The notes under the pieces are model-generated. The model was given only the letters and a program-made list of their open reading frames with translations. It was not told the origin of the DNA and did no database searches. From Phycisphaerales bacterium (GTDB taxonomy: Bacteria; Planctomycetota; Phycisphaerae; Phycisphaerales; SM1A02), in assembly GCA_029247205.1 (NCBI GenBank), contig JAQWLT010000009.1, forward strand, positions 62,001 to 126,000: 64,000 nt of DNA. The letters run 5' to 3'. A program made the translations under genes and the position numbers. Shown in pieces: positions 43,026 through 51,151 of the stretch (positions are counted from its first letter, which is position 1; every line of letters begins with the position of its first letter).

Positions 43026-44117
43026 ATGCCATCTGCTCATCCTCTATCGCCTGCAAATCGACTTGGCTTGAACTACTCCGAGCAAGCGATCAAACTTGGT
43101 GCTCCAGCCGCGCCAATCATCGATGTCCACACACACCTCCGAGGCGATGCATCGCTACGGATTTACGCTGATGTCGCTGAACAGTTCGGAGTTACTCAGA
43201 CGTGGACGATGACGCAACTCTCTCAAGTTGAGTCGGTTCGAAGCATACTTGGCGATTCGGTACGATTTATCGCCCAGCCAGACTTCCGCTCGGACGATCT
43301 CCTGCACGCGATGGGCGAAGGCTATCTCGAACATATTGCTCGCTTTCATGATCTCGGTGCCCACATCGTTAAGTTTTGGTCTGCCCCGCGGGCCCGCGAT
43401 ATGGGACTCCGCGCGGGCCTGCCGAACTTGATGGACCTAGACGGACCTGTACGCCGCGAGCAAATGCAACTGGCCGCCGATCGCGGCATGGCCATCATGA
43501 CTCATGTCGCTGACCCCGACACCTGGTTTCAAACACACTATGCCGATGACGCGAAATACGGGACAAAATCCTCGCAGTATGTGCCACTCGAACGTGCACT
43601 CGACGAGTTTCCTGTCCCATGGATTGCAGCCCATATGGGCGGATGGCCTGAAGACCTTCTGTTCCTGAGTGGATTGCTCGCTCGCCACCCGAACTTACAT
43701 CTCGACACCAGCGCCACCAAGTGGATGGTGCGGACACTCTCTGCGCATGATCGTGACTCGCTGCTTGAATTCCTCGAGCGATGGTCAGGCCGCATCCTCT
43801 TTGGTTCTGACATTGTTGTGCAAGAAGATCACGTCTCGCCCGACGCCACCGATGCGGGACGCGGCTCACAGGCGGCTTCTTCTGTCGAGGCGTTTGACCT
43901 GTACGCAAGTCGCTACTGGTCGCTCCGAACGCTCTTCGAAACAACCTATGACGGAGAGTCGCCGATTGCCGACCCTGATCTGCACATGGTGAGTCCAGAA
44001 ACATTCGATCCGTTCGATGCACCCGCACTACGCGGAAAATCTCTCCCCCCACCACTCCTACGAATGCTCTATCACGACGCTGCCGCTACTTTTGCTCGGC
44101 AGTTTGACTCAAACTGA
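43026..44117 (+). CDS. Amidohydrolase family protein
   Basis: 363 residues, TIM-barrel metal hydrolase. IIDVHTHLRGD at about residue 37 gives the HxH metal ligands, MTHVADP a third His, PWIAAHMGGWPEDL a fourth, and ILFGSDIVV the catalytic Asp, as in amidohydrolase-2 (decarboxylase/lactonase-like) proteins. The substrate is unknown. Its end overlaps the end of the opposite-strand gene by 32 bp. Confidence 0.88.
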   Translation: MPSAHPLSPANRLGLNYSEQAIKLGAPAAPIIDVHTHLRGDASLRIYADVAEQFGVTQTWTMTQLSQVESVRSILGDSVRFIAQPDFRSDDLLHAMGEGYLEHIARFHDLGAHIVKFWSAPRARDMGLRAGLPNLMDLDGPVRREQMQLAADRGMAIMTHVADPDTWFQTHYADDAKYGTKSSQYVPLERALDEFPVPWIAAHMGGWPEDLLFLSGLLARHPNLHLDTSATKWMVRTLSAHDRDSLLEFLERWSGRILFGSDIVVQEDHVSPDATDAGRGSQAASSVEAFDLYASRYWSLRTLFETTYDGESPIADPDLHMVSPETFDPFDAPALRGKSLPPPLLRMLYHDAAATFARQFDSN

Positions 44118-45105
44118 CCGTTGCTTGCTCAACCGCAGACGCAATCGCATACGAAAGTTCGTCGAACCATCGAGCAGCGCACGCTCTGTGAATAAGAGCG
44201 GTCGAGAGCGGGGACAGCAACGCCCGAGCAGCCACATCGGGCTGCCTTTCCACCTGTCGCAGGACACCTTCGCAACCAGTCAACATGTGATCCGCAGGAT
44301 GACCACTGGTCAGTAGAAGCGTAGCCCCGCGGGCCCATGCGGCCAGAGCTGGCCCAGTCGGAGAGATCGCCCATGCAGTTGGCGCCGCACACGCTGGTAA
44401 CACCGCGACCCCTGCCCTCGCCCATCGATGCGCTTCATCATCTCTACAAGCGATGACGTCCTCCACACCAATCACTTGCAGCATCTCAACCGTCGACTCG
44501 ATATCTATAACGCTCTCAGCAATACGCACCCGAAGGGGAGTTTCAAGCAAGTTCAGACGTCCCAGGAGCGGCACAACTGGACTGCATAGTCCCCCGCTCA
44601 TCGGCTCAGCAAGCACCACGATGGTCATTGCTTCGAACGATTGGTCTTCAGACGTTTGCAGACTCGTCGGCGGAACAATGGGCAGCGAACACGAAAGCGA
44701 CACATCGATTGCAGCGGCAACGTCATCAGATCCGGCCACAAGAGAGTGATTTCCATCACACAACACGCGTGACGCTCGGTTCACGATCGCCCGATCACCA
44801 TGGAGACCGTCGAGGACAGCGACCAGTGGTTGCGATGTTTCACCTGCAGCACAGACTGCCCATTCATCCCAGGCAACCAATATGTCGCTGGGGGCCATGC
44901 ACGCTCGGCACCAGCGCCTCAGTGTGCTACCTGCAATACTCGGCCGTCCCGCAGGCATCGGAATCGATACAACACAGCCGGGCGCACCAGCGCCAATTGC
45001 CACGATTTGTTCCTCGTGCTGGGCCGCGTACGTACGCATCGCCTCCCATCGGGTGGGATGCGACACATGGCACCGACCAGATACAAGATGGACAGTCGCA
45101 CTCAT
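44086..45105 (-). CDS. Uncharacterised protein, last gene of the ParA-CBM operon
   Basis: 339 residues, no recognisable domain or signal peptide. The composition is alternating alpha/beta with many Ala, Cys and Val (for example LVAVLDGLHGDRAIVNRASRVL, VVPLLGRLNLLETPLRVRIAESV), which fits a Rossmann-like protein. It overlaps the upstream lipoprotein gene by 4 nt (ATGA) and the amidohydrolase gene tail to tail by 32 bp. Confidence 0.65.
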   Translation of the reverse strand: MSATVHLVSGRCHVSHPTRWEAMRTYAAQHEEQIVAIGAGAPGCVVSIPMPAGRPSIAGSTLRRWCRACMAPSDILVAWDEWAVCAAGETSQPLVAVLDGLHGDRAIVNRASRVLCDGNHSLVAGSDDVAAAIDVSLSCSLPIVPPTSLQTSEDQSFEAMTIVVLAEPMSGGLCSPVVPLLGRLNLLETPLRVRIAESVIDIESTVEMLQVIGVEDVIACRDDEAHRWARAGVAVLPACAAPTAWAISPTGPALAAWARGATLLLTSGHPADHMLTGCEGVLRQVERQPDVAARALLSPLSTALIHRACAARWFDELSYAIASAVEQATVSLSQTAEQK

Positions 45106-45776
45106 TGGCCAAGTAGGCGATTGCCATGCTGGCTGTACTTCGTATCACAAAAGAGTCTCGCGATCTCATCGCCACTCCGTCGCGCCAACTCACGAGCAAC
45201 GGCACTGTTGCTCTTTGCAGCAAGATTCATGGCCTCATCACGCGAAAGTACCACGTTGACAGGCCAACCTGCAGCGCCACCCTTCTCATCATCTGGCCAC
45301 ACCCGTTTGCGTGTTGTGGAGTCAATCACCTTGACGCGAAAAAGAGCTGTCGGTTCAGACACACCCGCAATGCGGGACACTGAGAACCGCACCGGCTCGA
45401 CATAAACAACTTGACCAGCACCAATACCCGTTCCAATATCACTAATTGACACTCGCCCTTCTCGATCCTTCTTGCTGGCCAATCGCATAGCGTCAAGTGG
45501 CGAAATCATTTCGGCCATGTCCCCGCACTCCATCAGCACAACCGTCGCCTCATCGGCAATTTCACGACGTAAACGAACCGGAGTGACGATGCTGTAGTGA
45601 TCATCAAACATCACAACAGTGGGTTCAGCGCGAAGTTCGTACTTGGCCTCGACAACCGGATCGGGCCTTGTCAATGTCTCAACAGCCTGTGCAATATTGC
45701 AGCCGACAAGTATGGCACAGGCCAAGGCTGCCACGCAACAAGCGAGACCAATACGCATGCGGTCCAACAGGGTCAC
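45102..45776 (-). CDS. Lipoprotein, second of a pair
   Basis: 224 residues. The lipoprotein signal ends LACAILVGC. The mature part is alpha/beta and contains GAGQVVYVEPVRFSVSR and FRVKVIDSTTRKRVWP, then a C-terminal helix ARRSGDEIARLFCDTKY. This mirrors the order seen in the next lipoprotein upstream (VVIVDIQEFRLHPRG ... EFVKRTSWVFYTHLEPKY), so the two may be distant paralogues. It is coupled on both sides by 4-nt overlaps. Confidence 0.75.
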   Translation of the reverse strand: MTLLDRMRIGLACCVAALACAILVGCNIAQAVETLTRPDPVVEAKYELRAEPTVVMFDDHYSIVTPVRLRREIADEATVVLMECGDMAEMISPLDAMRLASKKDREGRVSISDIGTGIGAGQVVYVEPVRFSVSRIAGVSEPTALFRVKVIDSTTRKRVWPDDEKGGAAGWPVNVVLSRDEAMNLAAKSNSAVARELARRSGDEIARLFCDTKYSQHGNRLLGQ

Positions 45777-46504
45777 AGATCAACTCCTGAATCAAGCTTC
45801 TTGTTGTACTTGTCTGGATACTTCGGCTCGAGGTGCGTGTAGAACACCCATGAGGTTCTTTTGACAAATTCCGACAATAGTCCGGTTTGAATTTCCCACT
45901 CCGATGCCGAGTCACGATCGAGCCCCTCAAGATCCGGGAAGCGTGCCGCAACTTCCCACGCATCTGCATAGGAATCAGTGTCATAGCCATCAGCTTCGAG
46001 GACGCCGACGGAAGCTCTGCAAATTCCTTCCCACAGAAATCTGTTCCCGCGTGGGTGAAGGCGGAACTCCTGAATGTCCACGATCACAACGCGGTCCACC
46101 CCAAGTTCGGTTGCCATCTCACCGAAAGCCATCGCATTCCACTGGGGCGTCGTGAATTGCCACTGACGAACCTGCATGGGGTGCTTGATTGAAATATTCG
46201 GGACATGCTCGCCGAGCCGTGTCGCAAGTCCGCCCGCTACTTGGTCGACGAGATCGGGCTTGAGGTATTGCAGATCTAACGGCGCGTCGACCAAAATGGC
46301 AACCGAGTGATGCTCGAGCCCGTCATATCGCGGCAGCACTTCTTTGAGTTTCTGATACTCAAAGTTCTGGGCTGCGCCCGCTGCGCCGATCACACCCGCT
46401 TGACTAGCGCCAAGGGCTGCACTAATGGCCGGCAGAAGCGAACCACATCCAGCCGTGACAACCAGCGAAGCCCCGCACAAGATGGCGATGGTAATACGTC
46501 TCAT
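45773..46504 (-). CDS. Lipoprotein, first of a pair
   Basis: About 243 residues. MRRITIAILCGASLVVTAGCG is a clear lipobox signal. It is followed by an alpha/beta domain (HHSVAILVDAPLDLQYLKPDLVDQVAGGLATRLGE, GVDRVVIVDIQEFRLHP) that recalls the LpoB/CsgG style of outer-membrane regulators, though I cannot assign it. ATG 46504 has GGGAG upstream and overlaps the DUF2752 stop by 4 nt; the longer frame to 46795 is antisense-like noise. Confidence 0.8.
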   Translation of the reverse strand: MRRITIAILCGASLVVTAGCGSLLPAISAALGASQAGVIGAAGAAQNFEYQKLKEVLPRYDGLEHHSVAILVDAPLDLQYLKPDLVDQVAGGLATRLGEHVPNISIKHPMQVRQWQFTTPQWNAMAFGEMATELGVDRVVIVDIQEFRLHPRGNRFLWEGICRASVGVLEADGYDTDSYADAWEVAARFPDLEGLDRDSASEWEIQTGLLSEFVKRTSWVFYTHLEPKYPDKYNKKLDSGVDL

Positions 46505-46947
46505 CCAACAACTCCCGATTGCAATAACTTGTAACCCCACCCTAGAATCAAGAGTGATAGGCCAACCCAAACTACTATGGGCTTCATCAACCAAACCGCC
46601 GCATGCTGCATCTGAGCGCCGGTGCCAGCTGCGTATACGCCGCCGAGCACAATCATCGCCACCAAGATGCTCAGAAGCAGTCCTGCCGGCTGCGTCGTCG
46701 CGGCAGCGAAGAAATCTGCCCGCGCGGCATGTGCAAAGGCCGTTGTCATGCCACACGTTGGGCACGGAAGATTCATGCTCGTCTGCCAGCCACACTCAGG
46801 CAGGCCAAGAGCTCGATGCGTCCCCACTCCGCTCGCAGCTGGGGAAAGCGTCGCGGCCACAACCAATGGGCTCGCAGCAATCGCAGCGACGATTGCCGCA
46901 ATCACGCGGCCCTTCCGGGACAGCCTGTCAGTCAGATCTTTGCCCAT
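46501..46947 (-). CDS. DUF2752 family membrane protein
   Basis: About 148 residues. It has the DUF2752 signature LPCPTCGMTTAFAHAARADFFAAATTQPAG around residues 58-87, flanked by hydrophobic helices (VIAAIVAAIAASPLVV, GLLLSILVAMIVLGGVYAA, IVVWVGLSLLILGWGY). The function of the family is unknown. Start 46947 (MGKDLTDRL) gives a cytoplasmic basic N-terminus; the frame extends to 47058 inside the upstream gene. Confidence 0.85.
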   Translation of the reverse strand: MGKDLTDRLSRKGRVIAAIVAAIAASPLVVAATLSPAASGVGTHRALGLPECGWQTSMNLPCPTCGMTTAFAHAARADFFAAATTQPAGLLLSILVAMIVLGGVYAAGTGAQMQHAAVWLMKPIVVWVGLSLLILGWGYKLLQSGVVG

Positions 46948-46993
46948 TTGGAAAAGGTACCCGAGCCGCCCCGCTGCCACAATTCCTCCCCCC

Positions 46994-48079
46994 TTATGAG
47001 GGCCGTGGAACGGGCAGCATGCCATCCTCGTGCAACAAATGGACCTGCCATGGGCCACGCGCTAACTCAGCAGCACGGTGATAGTCATCAACCAGCACAT
47101 CACACACGATTGGTCGATCTGACTGAATGTTGGACACTGCCGCCACAAGCAGCGGCAAATGACGTTCGGCCCAGTGACGAGCCGACTCAAGACTTGCAAC
47201 GGCTGATTCAGCCGCGACCAAGTGCACGCCGCCCGTGGCATCGACCGCAAGTCGGACCTCGGGTGGCAACGGCAACGAAATGTCACATGCAGTCAAACCG
47301 TCAGGCAAAGCATGTTTGTCCGGCGTCAGAAACGCAACAGGATCGGGAAGTGATGCGGGAGCTGGAGGAATACGAGTGAGCGGAGGAGATGGCACCTCCA
47401 TCATTGGCTCAGTCGTGTTTGTTGGCCGCTCTGACGGGCGGGCATGCAACGCATCGAGCAACATCGCCGCGCCTTCACTGGGCATCGGCACAGTCGTTCG
47501 GGTCTGCGGATCTGATACATCCAGCTTTGGCAGCACACCGATAAGTCGAGGCTCGACTGACAAGTGTGTTCTGAGGGTGTCCGCAAGACGGTTCCAAACA
47601 TCCTCGGCTTGTGCATGCGGCGAACCAGCAATGATAAGCCCAACGCCGACACCTGCTGAAGCAGTGCCAATCACCTGCTTCGCTAATCGATAGGCGCCAA
47701 CAACAGCTGCCTGATCTGCGCCGGTGACCAACACCAACTCGTCGGCCACTTCAATCGCCTGCGGGTCGGTGACAACTTCGCTTCCAGCAACAATCCACAA
47801 ATGCCCGGCAGGCGGACGAGCAACCAAATGCTCAAGCGTCGAAGCATCACAGGGTCCACCGCCGAAACTTGTCGCATGCACTTGGCGATCGTCGACATCA
47901 AGTAGCGTGGCTAACTTGGAAGCAGCCATCAGCTCTGCAGCCGCCACACGCCATAAAGCGCCGCGTACTGGCAAATGTCCTTCCAGAAGAATGGCGATTC
48001 GATCGCCAGGCAACTCTGTAGAGGCTGGCCCGACGAACAAGTCGGCCAATGCCTCAATCTCCCGCCGCGTGCGGTTCAT
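46994..48079 (-). CDS. MinD/FlhG-like protein lacking Walker A
   Basis: 361 residues. The stretch ADELVLVTGADQAAVVGAYRLAKQVIG and GVGLIIAGSPHAQAEDVWNRLADTL ... RLIGVLPKLD matches the second half of MinD/FlhG ATPases. Where the KGGxGKT loop should be there is RIAILLEGHLPVRGALW, so ATP binding is probably lost. A Pro-rich linker at about 230-270 leads to a C-terminal part unlike MinD. It overlaps the ParA-CBM48 gene by 4 nt, which suggests a pseudo-ATPase partner of that protein. Confidence 0.75.
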   Translation of the reverse strand: MNRTRREIEALADLFVGPASTELPGDRIAILLEGHLPVRGALWRVAAAELMAASKLATLLDVDDRQVHATSFGGGPCDASTLEHLVARPPAGHLWIVAGSEVVTDPQAIEVADELVLVTGADQAAVVGAYRLAKQVIGTASAGVGVGLIIAGSPHAQAEDVWNRLADTLRTHLSVEPRLIGVLPKLDVSDPQTRTTVPMPSEGAAMLLDALHARPSERPTNTTEPMMEVPSPPLTRIPPAPASLPDPVAFLTPDKHALPDGLTACDISLPLPPEVRLAVDATGGVHLVAAESAVASLESARHWAERHLPLLVAAVSNIQSDRPIVCDVLVDDYHRAAELARGPWQVHLLHEDGMLPVPRPS

Positions 48080-49296
48080 GCCTGCTCCGCTATGGACTCG
48101 ACCAGCAGTGTGCTGGTCGTCGATGGCCCCTCCTCGCCACTGGGCGCAGCATCGATGTTAAACGGATCTGGGCCGGGCCGGCCATCGATGACCAACTGGT
48201 ATCGGTAGGTGCCCGACGGCAGTGGGACGATGGCTTCGAATACAGACTCTGATGCCGCCCACCGCAGCGGCGTAGCGGACGTAGACCATCCGTTGAAGTC
48301 GCCGCACACTGCAACAATTTGATCTGGCCGCCCAGGCTGGCGAAAGCGTACACCGTGACTGGTCATGACTGCGCCGTATCCATCATCAGATTCGATGGGT
48401 GAGCCCGAGTGAAGTGGGGCCAGCCGATCTGCAGTAGGAGGGACTTCAGAGCGAATTCCCTGAAGGCGTTCCATAATTTCGCCGGCTCTTGAAGACGGCC
48501 TAGCAACTGCGGGGATGGAATTCGTTTCGGGCTGGGGCAGTGAATCAAGCCAATCAAGGAGCGAAGCGAAGTCGCGTTCAGCCGACCCGCCGGGTTCAAA
48601 GTCGCACACGGGCTGCCCGAGGCTGGCTGCTTCTCGCAGCGACTCGTGTTCACGAATAACCAGTGGAGCAAGACTGGGCTCAAACTCTTGCGTCAACGTC
48701 TCAAGGATTTTGGCGGCAAGTTTGGAACCCGGATCATGAATTGTCGGCACGATCCACCGCGGAAGAGTGCGGCCCATCCGGTTGACCAGCGCCTCAATAG
48801 TGTCCCATTGCCGGCGGGCGCCCTGCAGCGAGAAGTACCCAGTTTCGACCGGAATCAAAGCCTCGGTCGCGGCCCGGAGAGCAGCAAAGGTCAGTAGCCC
48901 AAGGGCTGGGGGGCAATCGATGATGCAGGTATCGAACCGATCTTGGCACCTCGAAAGAAACATGCCCAGCCGCATTTGAACGTCGCCTGAATCTTCGTGG
49001 GCCCGCGCTTCCACCGCCGAGAGCATGACGGTACTTGGCAGCACGTGGAATCGATGCCCGATTTCCCAGCATAACTCGGACGGCTCAATCGTTTCAGCCT
49101 CGCCACGCATGACGCTCGTCGTACCGCCCTCGATGGCCTCTTCAGGAATCCCTAAGCCAGCTGCACAGTGCGATTGCGGGTCCATATCAACCAATAATGT
49201 CGAGGATCCTCGCTTGGCCGAGAGGGCCGCGAGGTTGATTGCAGTTGTGGTCTTGCCACATCCGCCTTTTTGATTCACGATCGCAATAATGCGCAC
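48076..49296 (-). CDS. ParA-family ATPase fused to a CBM48/AMPK-like glycogen-binding domain
   Basis: 406 residues. The N-terminal ~250 form a full ParA/Soj ATPase: NQKGGCGKTTTAINLA (deviant Walker A), TLLVDMDPQSHCAAGLG, DTCIIDCPPALGLLTFAAL, and an ALIPVETGYFSLQGARR block. A linker of about 60 residues leads to a C-terminal domain at about 310-395 with VAVCGDFNGWSTSATPLRW, FEAIVPLPSGTYRYQLVIDG and PDPFN, the classic E-set/CBM48 pattern that binds glycogen or oligosaccharides. No parB is adjacent. First gene of the operon; 4-nt overlap with the MinD-like gene. Confidence 0.9.
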   Translation of the reverse strand: MRIIAIVNQKGGCGKTTTAINLAALSAKRGSSTLLVDMDPQSHCAAGLGIPEEAIEGGTTSVMRGEAETIEPSELCWEIGHRFHVLPSTVMLSAVEARAHEDSGDVQMRLGMFLSRCQDRFDTCIIDCPPALGLLTFAALRAATEALIPVETGYFSLQGARRQWDTIEALVNRMGRTLPRWIVPTIHDPGSKLAAKILETLTQEFEPSLAPLVIREHESLREAASLGQPVCDFEPGGSAERDFASLLDWLDSLPQPETNSIPAVARPSSRAGEIMERLQGIRSEVPPTADRLAPLHSGSPIESDDGYGAVMTSHGVRFRQPGRPDQIVAVCGDFNGWSTSATPLRWAASESVFEAIVPLPSGTYRYQLVIDGRPGPDPFNIDAAPSGEEGPSTTSTLLVESIAEQA

Positions 49297-49372
49297 GGGT
49301 CGCGTGGTCCGAGGTTAAGGGTCCAATTCTTATCGGGCCTGCTTCGCTTTTTTCTTGAGCCAACTGCGTGAA

Positions 49373-50488
49373 CTAGCTCACAGCGTCTGGAATCACCGCA
49401 TGCCATGCTGCTTCAATATCAGCAACTTCAACATCAGTGCGTACCACAACGCCGTCTTCGGTCGGAAGTACGAGTCGAAGTCGGCCACCAGCGGCCTTCT
49501 TGTCATAGCGCATTGCTTCAAAAAGCGGCGCGATGGGAAGTGATTCACGCGTATGGGCCGGAAGACCCATACGTTGAAGTAGACTTCCAATCGAGCAGAT
49601 CCGAGCTGTAGAAGCGAGCCCAAGTCGACCACTGCAAGCGGCGGCGGCCTGCATACCGATGGCAACAGCTTCGCCGTGGGTAAGATCTAACGACGCAATA
49701 GGCTCGATGGCATGGCCAAAGGTGTGGCCAAAGTTCAGCAGCATGCGTTGGCCGGACTCTCGCTCATCGGCTTCGACCACGAGGCGTTTGACGTTGATTG
49801 CCTGCTCAATGATCGTGTCAATAGAGGCAAGGTTTCCGGCGGCGAGATCGGCTGCAGAGGATCGCAAGCACTCCGCTAGGCTTGGATCGCCAATAATTGC
49901 GTGCTTGGCACACTCGGCGAGACCGCTTGTGAGTTCGCGTTGTGGCAGGCTTGCAAGCGTATTGGGGTCAACAAGCACCAGTTTCGGCGACCAGAAAGCG
50001 CCCGCGAGGTTCTTGCCAAGCACATCGAGGCCAGGAAGGGGGATGTTGATGCCTGTCTTGCCGCCAATTGAGGCGTCCACCATGGCCAAGAGCGTTGTTG
50101 GCACTTGTATGAAATCAATGCCTCGCATAAAGGTTGCGGCAGCAAAGCCAGCGATGTCGCCCACAAGCCCACCGCCAACCGAAACGATGGCAGATTCCCG
50201 GTCAAGACCCAGTTCCAGGGCTGCATGCCACACTGACTCAACAGCCTCCATTCGTTTCAGGGGCTCTTCGGCTCGAAGTGTGAGGGTGGCGAGCGTCCAG
50301 CCATTGCCAGCGAGCGAGGAACTGACTGCAGCTGCGTGCGTGCTTGTGACAGCCTCGTCAGCCACGATGAGCGCCCGGCGGGCATTGGTCACGGGAGCGA
50401 CGTAGAGATCTGAATGTATAAGACTGCCACGCTCCAGGACAACGTCATATGAGCCTTGTGACGAGGAGATGCTGATCTGAGTAGTCAT
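49373..50488 (-). CDS. aroB: 3-dehydroquinate synthase
   Basis: 371 residues. GGGLVGDIAGFAAATFMRGIDFIQVPTTLLAMVDASIGGKTGINIP is the NAD and metal site of AroB, followed by ELTSGLAECAKHAII and NFGHTFGHAIE (zinc His). It makes 3-dehydroquinate from DAHP in the shikimate pathway. It overlaps the upstream membrane protein gene by 4 nt; the ParA gene starts 76 bp downstream on the same strand and may share the transcript. Confidence 0.96.
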   Translation of the reverse strand: MTTQISISSSQGSYDVVLERGSLIHSDLYVAPVTNARRALIVADEAVTSTHAAAVSSSLAGNGWTLATLTLRAEEPLKRMEAVESVWHAALELGLDRESAIVSVGGGLVGDIAGFAAATFMRGIDFIQVPTTLLAMVDASIGGKTGINIPLPGLDVLGKNLAGAFWSPKLVLVDPNTLASLPQRELTSGLAECAKHAIIGDPSLAECLRSSAADLAAGNLASIDTIIEQAINVKRLVVEADERESGQRMLLNFGHTFGHAIEPIASLDLTHGEAVAIGMQAAAACSGRLGLASTARICSIGSLLQRMGLPAHTRESLPIAPLFEAMRYDKKAAGGRLRLVLPTEDGVVVRTDVEVADIEAAWHAVIPDAVS

Positions 50489-51027
50489 GCCTCCTCCTCA
50501 TCGGCCTGCCGAGCTAATTCGGCCAGTGCGTCCACGGGATCGGCTGGGAGCAGTACGGTTTCAAAGGACGGAATCTGCGTTTCTGTCGATGCACGGTTGC
50601 GGCGTTGACACCCCGAGCGACCGAGCACGATCATCAGCGTGCATACCACGAGAAAGAGCCCCCCAAGCACCCAGACCAGCCACGTTTGACGTGGGGCTGG
50701 CGTGTTGGTGGATGTCCACGCTCCGCTTGTATGGACAACGGGATAGCGTCGCATATGACCATTGGGCCCAGCGAGCACCAGATCGTCACGACGGGTGCCA
50801 GTGATGCGAATAAGCGACCCGACCGGTGGCGGCTGTGAATCAGGCGAGGCCTGCACAGCGAGCGGATCGCCTGTTTGAAGGGCGATCCATGTGGTGATGG
50901 CGTCTACGCCCCGGTCGATTCGCTCGATCCGACCTTTGGCGGTATACGGATCGCCCACCGGAGGCAGCGTGCTCGCAGCCAGAAGCACGAGGGCAAGTAC
51001 GCTTGTGGATACGCACGTGACGGGCAT
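50485..51027 (-). CDS. Small membrane protein of unknown function
   Basis: About 180 residues. The N-terminal hydrophobic stretch (MPVTCVSTSVLALVLLAAS) looks like a signal peptide. A small exported beta domain follows (GDPYTAKGRIERIDRGVDAITTWIALQTGDP, GSLIRITGTRRDDLVLAGPNG), then one helix (WVLGGLFLVVCTLMIVLG) and an acidic cytoplasmic tail. Start 51027 has GGGAGG at ideal spacing; the frame to 51318 would run over tRNA-Glu. It is coupled to aroB. Confidence 0.75.
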   Translation of the reverse strand: MPVTCVSTSVLALVLLAASTLPPVGDPYTAKGRIERIDRGVDAITTWIALQTGDPLAVQASPDSQPPPVGSLIRITGTRRDDLVLAGPNGHMRRYPVVHTSGAWTSTNTPAPRQTWLVWVLGGLFLVVCTLMIVLGRSGCQRRNRASTETQIPSFETVLLPADPVDALAELARQADEEEA

Positions 51028-51056
51028 TTGCCCTCCCCAGCGCTCGCGGCGCCGAA

Positions 51057-51131
51057 CGACCCCAAGGGGATTCGAACCCCTGTTCCCAGGATGAAAACCT
51101 GATGTCCTAGACCTGACTAGACGATGGGGTC
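51057..51131 (-). tRNA. tRNA-Glu (UUC)
   Basis: The minus strand folds as a tRNA: acceptor GACCCCA/TGGGGTC with discriminator G, anticodon stem TCAGG/CCTGG with loop TTTTCAT (anticodon TTC), T-loop TTCGAAT. The 5' part GACCCCATCGTCTAG is typical of glutamate tRNAs. CCA is not encoded. The gene for a small membrane protein starts 30 bp downstream. Confidence 0.95.
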
Positions 51132-51151
51132 TTGTCGCGGGATGATAGCGA

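Noticed and set aside
46505-47379. Long plus-strand frame opposite the DUF2752 and MinD-like genes
   Set aside because: His-, Arg- and Pro-rich translation without motifs; the minus-strand genes have family signatures and 4-nt coupling.
48076-49296. Chromosome partition locus (parAB/parS) and replication origin
   Set aside because: No parB, no parS-like palindromes noticed, no dnaA or gidA nearby; the ParA carries an unrelated C-terminal domain.
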